Positions 57,260 through 64,000 of a stretch of 64,000 bases of DNA are shown one piece after another. A model generated the notes under the pieces. That model searched no databases, was not told the origin of the DNA, and saw only the letters and a program-made list of their open reading frames with translations. Source of the stretch: JAWKOK01 sp963848115 (lineage in GTDB: Bacteria; Chloroflexota; Anaerolineae; Caldilineales; Caldilineaceae); NCBI GenBank assembly GCA_963848115.1, contig CAWKCP010000007.1, positions 930,001 to 994,000 on the forward strand, read 5' to 3'. Numbering within the stretch: position 1 is the stretch's first letter; the number at the start of each line of letters is the position of its first letter. The position numbers and the translations under genes were made by a program.

Positions 57260-60010
57260 ATGACGAAGACTGATACGATCAAGACCGAAACGACCAGAAC
57301 TGAAATGCCCAAGGCATACGACCATCTACAGGTCGAGGAAGAACTCTACCAGTGGTGGAACGACAATGGCTATTTTCGCCCTGAACACCAGGAGGAGATC
57401 GGGCAGGCAGAGCCTGGGGCCGATCCCTTCACAATCTCTATGCCGCCGCCCAACGTCACCGGCGCGCTGCATCTGGGCCACGCCATCACCAGCAGCATCC
57501 AGGACATGCTGATCCGCTACAATCGCATGTTGGGCCGACCTGCGCTCTGGGTTCCCGGATCGGACCACGCCGGCATCGCCACCCAGAGCGTGGTCGAGCG
57601 CAGCCTGGAACAGCAGGGCGCCTCACGGCTCGAACTGGGCAGAGAGCGATTCGTCCAGGAAGTCTGGGACTGGAAAGATGAATACCACGGACGCATCACC
57701 GGCCAGCAGACCCGGATGGGCATTTCATGCGATTGGCATCGTGAGCGCTTCACGCTAGACGACGGCCTGAGCGACGCCGTTCTTGAGGCCTTCATCTCTC
57801 TCTACAACGAAGGGCTGATCTACCGCGGAACCTATCTAGTCAATTGGTCGCCGAACCTGCAGACCGCAGTCTCAGACCTCGAAGTTGAGTACACAGAGGA
57901 GCCGGGCCTCTTCTACTACTTCAAATATAAGCTGAAAGACTCGGTCGAGTACATCTCTGTGGCCACAACCCGGCCAGAGACCATCCTGGGCGATACGGCT
58001 GTCGCTGTCCATCCGGATGACGAGCGCTATCAGGGAATGATCGGCAAGCATGTCATCGTGCCCATCATTGGTCGGGCCATTCCGATCATCGCCGATGAGT
58101 ATGTCGATCGAGAATTCGGCACCGGCGCGCTCAAGATCACACCGGGCCACGATCCGAACGACTACGAGATTGGCCTACGCCACGATCTGCCGATCATCAA
58201 TATCATGAACAAGAACGCGACCCTCAACCAAGAGGCGGGACCCTATCATGACATGGATCGTTTCGCAGCGCGCGAGCAACTGTGGGCCGACATGGAAGCG
58301 GCAGGGCTGACGCTCAAGACGGCTCCCCATACGCTGCGTGTGCCTCGCTCCCAGCGTGGCGGCGAGATCATTGAGCCCATCGTCAGCACCCAGTGGTTCG
58401 TCAAGATGGAGCCGCTGGCCAAACCGGCCATTGAAGCGGTGCGCAACGGCCAGATCAAGATCGTCCCCGAGCGTTTCGAGAAGGTCTACTTCCATTGGAT
58501 GGAGAACATACGCGACTGGTGTATCAGTCGTCAACTGTGGTGGGGCCATCGCATCCCCGTCTGGTACGGCCCCGACGGCCATTCGTTTGCAGCCCGCTCA
58601 GAGAGCGAGGCGCTTGAACAGGCCATCGAGTACTACGGTGACACCGTCCACCTGGAACAGGATGAAGATGTGCTCGATACATGGTTCAGTAGCGGGCTCT
58701 GGCCCTTCAGCACCCTGGGTTGGCCCCAGCAGACTGAGGATCTCAAGAAATACTATCCGACCAACGTCATGGAGACCGGATACGACATCATCTTTTTCTG
58801 GGTCGCACGCATGATCGTGCTCGGCCTCAAATTCACGAATGAGGCGCCATTCGACACCGTCTATCTGCATGGGCTGGTGCGCGATGAGTCGGGCCGCAAG
58901 ATGAGCAAGAGTCTGGGAAACGTGTTGGATCCGCTGGACCTGGTCGCCGAGTACGGAGCAGACGCTCTGCGCTTCACGCTGCTGACCGGCGGGACGCCGG
59001 GCAACGACATGAAGCTGAGCCTGACGCGTGTCGAGGCAAACCGCAACTTTGCCAATAAGATCTGGAATGCAGCCCGCTTCGTCATCATGAATCTGGGCGA
59101 CCAGGCTCTGCCCATGACGGACGAGGAGAATCGCTTCGAACGCACCTATGCATTGCCAGACGAGTCCCTGCTTTCTCTCGGCGATCGCTGGATTCTGAGC
59201 CGGCTGGCAGATACGCAGCAGGAAGCGACGCGCCTGATCGACAACTGGCAATTAGGCGAGGCCGGGCGACAGCTCTACGATTTCCTCTGGAGTGAATATT
59301 GCGACTGGTACATCGAAGCCTCCAAGGTGCGCCTCTACGGCGACGATCCGGAAGCAGCCCAGGCGGCTCGCCAGGTCCTGGCCTATGTGCTTGAGCAGAG
59401 TCTGCGCCTGCTGCATCCCTACATGCCCTTCGTGACCGAGACCATCTGGCAGAACCTGCCTGGTCTATCCGAGGAGGCGGACGCGCTGATTGTCGCTCGC
59501 TGGCCCGGGCATACCGGCCGCACAGACGCCGGCGCCGAAGAGGAGTTCAGTCGCATCCAGGAGATCGTGCGCGGCATCCGCAACGCACGCAGCGAATACG
59601 ATGTTGAGCCGGCTCGTCGTATCGTGGCGCTATTCAGCGCCGGCGACTCCGTGGCCACCATGGAGCAGAATCTCGGACTGCTGGCGACCCTGGCACGGAT
59701 CGATGCCGATCAGGCTGAGATTGCCGAAAGCCTGGAAGCGCCGGACAACGCAGCCTCATTGGCGACCGGCGGCGTCACCGTCTACCTACCGCTGGCCGGC
59801 ATGGTCGATCTGGCGGCAGAGCGAAAGCGCGTAGAGAAAGAGCTGGCCAATGTTGACAAGCAGTTGACGCGCATCAACGGCCTGCTCAGCAACAGCGGCT
59901 TCACGGACAAGGCCCCGGCCAATGTGATTGAGCGCGAGCAGAACAAGAAGATCGAATTGGAGGGGCTGCGGGTCCAACTCACAGAACGGATTGATGACCT
60001 GGGCGTCTGA
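57260..60010 (+). CDS. valS: Valyl-tRNA synthetase
   Basis: A 916-residue class I synthetase that charges tRNA-Val. HLGH (residues 71-74, the HIGH box, in PPPNVTGALHLGHAI) and KMSKSLGNV near 547 are the ATP-binding signatures. The CP1 editing domain (about 190-350), anticodon-binding domain, and C-terminal coiled coil (about 845-916, ending LTERIDDLGV) are all present, at a normal length. ATG 57260 follows the T-box terminator by 60 bases with AGGAAACGGA upstream; the long upstream frame through the leader is not coding. Confidence 0.97.
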   Translation: MTKTDTIKTETTRTEMPKAYDHLQVEEELYQWWNDNGYFRPEHQEEIGQAEPGADPFTISMPPPNVTGALHLGHAITSSIQDMLIRYNRMLGRPALWVPGSDHAGIATQSVVERSLEQQGASRLELGRERFVQEVWDWKDEYHGRITGQQTRMGISCDWHRERFTLDDGLSDAVLEAFISLYNEGLIYRGTYLVNWSPNLQTAVSDLEVEYTEEPGLFYYFKYKLKDSVEYISVATTRPETILGDTAVAVHPDDERYQGMIGKHVIVPIIGRAIPIIADEYVDREFGTGALKITPGHDPNDYEIGLRHDLPIINIMNKNATLNQEAGPYHDMDRFAAREQLWADMEAAGLTLKTAPHTLRVPRSQRGGEIIEPIVSTQWFVKMEPLAKPAIEAVRNGQIKIVPERFEKVYFHWMENIRDWCISRQLWWGHRIPVWYGPDGHSFAARSESEALEQAIEYYGDTVHLEQDEDVLDTWFSSGLWPFSTLGWPQQTEDLKKYYPTNVMETGYDIIFFWVARMIVLGLKFTNEAPFDTVYLHGLVRDESGRKMSKSLGNVLDPLDLVAEYGADALRFTLLTGGTPGNDMKLSLTRVEANRNFANKIWNAARFVIMNLGDQALPMTDEENRFERTYALPDESLLSLGDRWILSRLADTQQEATRLIDNWQLGEAGRQLYDFLWSEYCDWYIEASKVRLYGDDPEAAQAARQVLAYVLEQSLRLLHPYMPFVTETIWQNLPGLSEEADALIVARWPGHTGRTDAGAEEEFSRIQEIVRGIRNARSEYDVEPARRIVALFSAGDSVATMEQNLGLLATLARIDADQAEIAESLEAPDNAASLATGGVTVYLPLAGMVDLAAERKRVEKELANVDKQLTRINGLLSNSGFTDKAPANVIEREQNKKIELEGLRVQLTERIDDLGV

Positions 60011-60040
60011 TCACGGAAAACATAGCATCGAGAATCCCTA

Positions 60041-60073
60041 CCGCTGCGCTCAGGTTTGCCTTGAGCGCAGCGG
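60041..60073 (+). terminator. 12-bp hairpin after valS
   Basis: CCGCTGCGCTCA (60041-60052) pairs perfectly with 60062-60073 around a nine-base loop. No T-run follows. Flanking AGAATCCC and AGGAATGAC link it to the TGTCATTCTGAG intergenic family. It ends 60 bases after the valS stop. Confidence 0.45.
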
Positions 60074-60163
60074 CAGGAATGACCGTAACAAAATGGCTTT
60101 CGGTTGATCGAGACTCCGCACACCCATTCGACCTGATTGATGATCTCTAGCGTACTCCCCAAT

Positions 60164-60179
60164 TGTGACACAGTTCACA
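60164..60179. promoter_or_regulatory. CRP/FNR-type palindrome
   Basis: TGTGACACAGTTCACA is a perfect TGTGA-N6-TCACA palindrome, the consensus of CRP-family sites. It lies about 110 bases upstream of the -35 of the cytochrome bc operon promoter. A second CCAATTGTGAC copy, with a diverged right half (CCGGTTGAC), is at 60322-60342, just downstream of that promoter. Confidence 0.45.
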
Positions 60180-60287
60180 AACAAGCCATGGAAGATCAGG
60201 TATCATAGCCATCCAGCCGGCAATTTAGACCCCGAAATCGGGAGGAAATCAAGTCGAATTTTGAAGCGCCAAATATTTGTGATAATT

Positions 60288-60316
60288 TTGACAAGCCCGC
60301 ACGCGTGTGCTATAGT
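60288..60316 (+). promoter_or_regulatory. Sigma70-like promoter of the cytochrome bc operon
   Basis: Perfect TTGACA (60288-60293), a 17-base spacer and TATAGT (60311-60316). The predicted start is about 170 bases before the Rieske ATG. The 484-base gap 60011-60494 otherwise holds the hairpin and the two CAATTGTGAC sites. Confidence 0.7.
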
Positions 60317-60494
60317 CCTGTCCAATTGTGACCCGGTTGACTCCTGCTACAATGACCCGTTGTGGGACAGTACATACGGGAAATCATTTTAAGCAATTGT
60401 ACACCCGCCAAACAGACACTCACAGACTCCTCAGACGATTCACCATGAACCGACCTGAACTGAGATCCTGAACTGAGATAAGGAGACCGGATAG

Positions 60495-61376
60495 ATGGCC
60501 AATATCTCCGATCTTAGCGGTGACGAGCGTGAACAGCGTATCGCCGAGCTAAAGCAGAAGATGCAGGAAGCCGCGCGGAAGAAGCAAGCCGCAGCGGAGG
60601 CAGAAGCCGCCCAACCCGAATCCGAGGCATCGGCAGCAGCGCCCTCCAAACCTGTCGCAGACGCGGCTGAGGCCCAACAAGCGGTTGACGATGCGACCGG
60701 GGCCGATGAGGAAGCAACCGCTGCACCTGTGCAGATGAATGATGCGCAGACAGAGGACGTGCAGGCAGGCGAAGTGCCCGAGCCCGTAGCCGCAGATACG
60801 TCCGAAGTCGCTGACGAAGCCGTCGCCGTAGCAGCTGCCGTACAGTCTGCGCCCTCAGCTGAAGATAGCGAACAGGCAGCCGCAGACGCAGCCAGGAAAC
60901 AGATGAATCGCCGCGAGTTTCTTGTCTATTCCTGGGGTGCAGCCATGGGTGCATTGTTGCTGGGCACCGGCGTTGTCAGTTTCCAATTTATGTATCCACG
61001 ATTCAAGGCCGGCGAATTTGGCGGCGTGTTCTTGATGGGGCCGGAAAGTTCTGCCCCGCCGACGGATGCTGCACCTGAAGCTGTAGCCGACGGCAAATTC
61101 TGGTGGGTGAATGTCGAGGGCCAAGGTCCTAGGGCTATCTACATGGTCTGTACCCACCTGGGATGTCTTTACAAATGGGTTGATGAACGCAATCGTTTTG
61201 AATGCCCCTGTCACGGTTCAAAGTTCACCCGTGAAGGCCTCTTTATTGAAGGTCCGGCCCCACGCTCCTTGGACACATTCGTAACAACGCTTGAAGACGA
61301 GATATGGGTCGTCGATACCGGCGCAAAGGTTCTAGGCGCACCTGCCGCCGAATCACCTGCTGCCGGAGACGCCTAG
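60495..61376 (+). CDS. Rieske iron-sulfur protein of a cytochrome bc complex
   Basis: A 293-residue protein. Residues 1 to about 135 form an unusual Ala/Glu/Asp-rich extension with an N-terminal charged helix (EREQRIAELKQKMQEAARKK). A twin-arginine-like motif (NRREFLVYSWG, residues 138-148) and a single helix follow. The cluster-binding motifs CTHLGC (219-224) and CPCHGS (237-242) supply the 2Fe-2S ligands. It transfers electrons from quinol in cytochrome b to cytochrome c. AAGGAG is 10 bases upstream of the ATG. It is the first gene of the bc operon. Confidence 0.95.
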   Translation: MANISDLSGDEREQRIAELKQKMQEAARKKQAAAEAEAAQPESEASAAAPSKPVADAAEAQQAVDDATGADEEATAAPVQMNDAQTEDVQAGEVPEPVAADTSEVADEAVAVAAAVQSAPSAEDSEQAAADAARKQMNRREFLVYSWGAAMGALLLGTGVVSFQFMYPRFKAGEFGGVFLMGPESSAPPTDAAPEAVADGKFWWVNVEGQGPRAIYMVCTHLGCLYKWVDERNRFECPCHGSKFTREGLFIEGPAPRSLDTFVTTLEDEIWVVDTGAKVLGAPAAESPAAGDA

Positions 61377-61459
61377 TCAGGACGGTTCAGTTCTTCGTCC
61401 ATCAATTATCTGAAGTTCATCGTTCGAAATTATCCTACGCCTGAAGAAACGGGGTGCCC

Positions 61460-63091
61460 ATGGCTGTACAACCAGATATCGAGAAGAAGGGATTCTTTAA
61501 ATCCGCTGCCACGGCAGCAGACGATGTCTTTACCCGTATAACGGCCGGCATTGACGCCGGTGAATTCCGCCGGATGTTGCGCGGTGAGCCGCCTGGGCGC
61601 CCAAATCCACGGCTCAAGCCACACTCTGAGTCGTTTCTGCTGCACATCAAGCCGACCTTCTATCATGAAAGTGTGACTCGCTTCACCCACACTTTCCGGC
61701 TGGGTCTGTTGTCGACCTATCTTTTTCTCTTTGAAACGCTCACAGGCATTTTCCTCATGATCTGGTATGCACCGTCTCCGGAACGTGCATACGTCGACAT
61801 GCTCAACATCCTATCCAACGTACCGTTTGGACAGTTGATGCGCGACCTTCATCGCCTCGGCGCAGAACTGATGGTCGTCTTTGTCACGGCCCATATGGTG
61901 CGTACCTATTTGACGGGGAGTTATAAGGCGCCACGACAGTTCACCTGGTTTACAGGTGTAATTCTGTTGGTCGTGACGCTCTTCCTCAGTTTCTCGGGCT
62001 ATCTGTTGCCGTGGGACCAACTGGCATTCTGGGCGGTAACCATTGGTACGTCGATGGCCGAAGCTGTGCCGCCACCGATTGTCGGCGAGACAGTCAACTT
62101 GTTGGCACGTGGCGCACCAGACATCGGGGCCAACGGCTTGCTGCGCTTCTACCTGCTGCATGTCTTGTTCCTGCCGCTCATTCTGTTCCTGTTCTTCTTT
62201 GTCCACTACTACAAAGTCGTGCACTTCGGCATCAGCCTGCCGGCTGAGGAAGAAGAGGTGGGCCAGGACACCGCGAACAAAGTCCCTGCCGATCGGCGAG
62301 TCTACTACCTCCCGGATGTTGCAATCGATGAGATTGTCCTGATCCTTGTTACGACGGCGCTGATGGTTTTCGTTTCGGCATTCTTCTTTACAGCTCCGTT
62401 GGAAACGATTGCCGATCCGCAGGTAACCCCGCTGCACACAGTTGCCCCATGGTATTTCTACTGGCTTCAGGGTCTGCTCAAGATAGCCGACAAAACCATT
62501 GCCGGCGTCGTGCTCCCCGGTGTATTGCTCGTGCTGTTGATTGCAATTCCGTACCTGGATATGAATCCCAGCCGTCGCGCATCAGACCGTCGCGTCGCCA
62601 TCATTAGCGGCGTCGTTGCCGGTGTTGTAATGATCGTCCTCAGCTACATGGGCACGCCCGAATACGCCGCCCAAGCCGGTCCAGCTGTGGAGGTTGTGCA
62701 GGAACTGATGCCTGAAGAGGGTGCGGGTATCGTTCGTGAGCTGGGCTATGAGGCGGTGCCGGTCGGACAGTACGACACGCGAGAACCGTTGGCGGAGATG
62801 TATCCGGAAGAAGAAAACGCCGGACTCCATGAGATTCTCGTAGAATTTATGGCTAGCGTCGAGCATTGGGATGAAGTCGATGACGATTTTAATGAAGCCT
62901 ATGGCATTCTGACCGTTCTCCAGGATCAGTCAGAATTGAGACGGCTCGACTGGGAAATCCACTGGCTCAATGCGCTTGGCGAAGCAAACGTCTACGAAAA
63001 ACACTTCTGGCTCAACGAGAATTCCATGTACTGGGAACAGTATGGCCTGAAGGACTTCAGTTACCTCCAAGCTCCGGAAGGGGAGGAGTAG
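61460..63091 (+). CDS. Cytochrome b of a cytochrome bc complex
   Basis: A 543-residue protein with cytochrome b6-like and subunit-IV-like halves joined. Heme ligand histidines are DLHRLG with AHMVR (14 apart) and LLHVLF with FVHYYK (15 apart); the second spacing is b6-like. SGYLLPWDQ matches the Qo-side loop. The PEWY equivalent reads APWYFYWLQ, so its Glu is replaced by Pro. A soluble acidic extension of about 130 residues at the C-terminus (QELMPEEGAGIVRELG, EHWDEVDDDFNEAYG) is unlike standard cytochrome b. ATG 61460 was chosen over GTG 61454. It follows the Rieske gene by 83 bases. Confidence 0.93.
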   Translation: MAVQPDIEKKGFFKSAATAADDVFTRITAGIDAGEFRRMLRGEPPGRPNPRLKPHSESFLLHIKPTFYHESVTRFTHTFRLGLLSTYLFLFETLTGIFLMIWYAPSPERAYVDMLNILSNVPFGQLMRDLHRLGAELMVVFVTAHMVRTYLTGSYKAPRQFTWFTGVILLVVTLFLSFSGYLLPWDQLAFWAVTIGTSMAEAVPPPIVGETVNLLARGAPDIGANGLLRFYLLHVLFLPLILFLFFFVHYYKVVHFGISLPAEEEEVGQDTANKVPADRRVYYLPDVAIDEIVLILVTTALMVFVSAFFFTAPLETIADPQVTPLHTVAPWYFYWLQGLLKIADKTIAGVVLPGVLLVLLIAIPYLDMNPSRRASDRRVAIISGVVAGVVMIVLSYMGTPEYAAQAGPAVEVVQELMPEEGAGIVRELGYEAVPVGQYDTREPLAEMYPEEENAGLHEILVEFMASVEHWDEVDDDFNEAYGILTVLQDQSELRRLDWEIHWLNALGEANVYEKHFWLNENSMYWEQYGLKDFSYLQAPEGEE

Positions 63092-63094
63092 GCG

Positions 63095-64000
63095 ATGAAA
63101 CACCCTTGGTATAGCATCTTCTATATAAAATCGCCGATCGTCAAAATCGGCTTGGGGATCGTGGCGATTCTCTTTTCAATTGCGCTGATACTCTTTCAAG
63201 GTCTCATAGAGGACCAACGCATGACAGCTCAAGAAGCGAGTTGGCATGGTCGAAGCACCGAGATCGGCGCAGAACTCTATGCAAATAACTGCGCATCCTG
63301 CCATGGTCCCGACGGCAAGGGTCTTCCGGTGGTCGCACCGGCTCTGAACAGCCGCTACTTCTTTACCCAACGCTTGAATGACGTAGGCTGGGCCGGATCG
63401 CTGGAACAATATGTACTGTTGACGCTTCACGCTGGGCGTCCTAGCAAGGTCAGCACCCAGTGGGTCAACATCATGCCGACTTGGGGAACGGACTTCGGGG
63501 GTCCAATGCGCAATGACCAAGTCCAAGACGTGACCAATTACGTGATGAACTGGCAGCCGAGTGCCGTGTTGCAGACCGCAGAGGAAGATCCGTGGCAATT
63601 CTTCCAGGATTCGCTCTCCAAGGAGCTTCCCTATCTTCCGGACGAGCCTGGCTTTGATGAGAAGGTTGAGCAAGCGCTTGCCGCAGCCACGGCCGCGGGT
63701 GCGATCAACTATTCCATTGCCGGCGCAGATGCTCCGCCGCCCGCGGACATGGAGGAGGGAGCGGTCACAGTTCGTGATCCAGAGACCCTATTCACCACAA
63801 TGGGCTGCCTTGGCTGCCACAATCTGGACCTGCCGCAGGATGATGAGAACAAAGGGCCGGTCGGGCCGAATCTAGGCAACCTCAACGAGAATGCCTCGAA
63901 TCGGGTCGTGGGACAGGATGCAGAACAGTATGTCAATGAGAGCATCATGTCGCCCAACAACTATATCGTCTCCGGCTACAATTCCGGCATCATGCCCCAG
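63095..64000 (+). CDS. Diheme cytochrome c of the bc complex (partial)
   Basis: The frame starts at ATG 63095 (GGAGGAG upstream) three bases after the cytochrome b stop and runs off the window after 302 codons. A membrane anchor (residues about 15-36) precedes two c-type heme sites, CASCH at 66-70 and CLGCH at 238-242, in two domains separated by a helical linker. LHAGRPSKVSTQWVNIMPTW holds a likely axial Met of heme 1. GIMPQ at the edge may hold that of heme 2. It should accept electrons from the Rieske protein. Confidence 0.92.
   Translation, partial: MKHPWYSIFYIKSPIVKIGLGIVAILFSIALILFQGLIEDQRMTAQEASWHGRSTEIGAELYANNCASCHGPDGKGLPVVAPALNSRYFFTQRLNDVGWAGSLEQYVLLTLHAGRPSKVSTQWVNIMPTWGTDFGGPMRNDQVQDVTNYVMNWQPSAVLQTAEEDPWQFFQDSLSKELPYLPDEPGFDEKVEQALAAATAAGAINYSIAGADAPPPADMEEGAVTVRDPETLFTTMGCLGCHNLDLPQDDENKGPVGPNLGNLNENASNRVVGQDAEQYVNESIMSPNNYIVSGYNSGIMPQ

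Overview
The window looks like chromosomal DNA of a non-phototrophic member of the Chloroflexota (Anaerolineae or Caldilineae type). This is inferred from gene content: MalT-like LuxR giants, a SpoIIE-phosphatase/P-loop pair, a full-length b6-type cytochrome b beside a Rieske protein and a diheme cytochrome c, many Gfo/Idh/MocA enzymes, and plant-polysaccharide ABC systems. No rRNA, tRNA, IS element, CRISPR array or phage module was recognised.

Layout. 0-13.8 kb: an MFS carrier, a winged-helix/nucleotidyltransferase protein, pyrB and pyrC, a band-7 protein, a 2H phosphoesterase, a small conserved protein with its own terminator, a HAD phosphatase, a reverse-strand dehydrogenase/lactonase-like/epimerase cluster, a SpoIIE phosphatase with a P-loop partner, and a DedA protein. 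14.1-20.7 kb: a complete Opp/Dpp-type importer (two permeases, two ATPases, one family-5 lipoprotein) behind a recognisable promoter; oligosaccharide is as likely a substrate as peptide. 20.7-29 kb: sugar metabolism (MFS carrier, three Gfo/Idh/MocA oxidoreductases, a xylose-isomerase-like epimerase, and a nucleotidyltransferase fused to a phosphohexomutase). 29.2-36.2 kb, reverse strand: an arabinan-utilisation operon with binding protein, two permeases, GH51 arabinofuranosidase and GH127 beta-L-arabinofuranosidase.

36.4-46.9 kb is regulatory and membrane-oriented: two tail-overlapping hybrid two-component proteins, a frameshifted TIM-barrel hydrolase, YqhA, a K+ channel pore protein, an AI-2E-type carrier, and a MalT-like LuxR regulator followed by a 96-residue conserved protein. 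47-56 kb continues with membrane proteins (glycine-zipper DUF1269 protein, second channel, GAP/SfLAP family, DUF998-like, SulP, Abhydrolase_9) mixed with gene remnants (PRC-barrel-like N-terminus, holin-like, DUF2252). 56.9-60 kb is valS behind a sigma70-like promoter and a T-box leader. 60.1-64 kb is a cytochrome bc operon (Rieske, cytochrome b, diheme cytochrome c running off the edge) behind a TTGACA/TATAGT promoter, with a perfect CRP/FNR-type palindrome upstream.

Two features cut across the window. First, intergenic spaces are rich in imperfect palindromic repeats: some are arrays of 7-12 bp units that run in opposite orientation on either side of a unique centre, others belong to a TGTCATTCTGAG-type family. 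Second, six otherwise intact genes are split by single-base frame changes, so either the assembly carries indel errors or pseudogenes are unusually common here.
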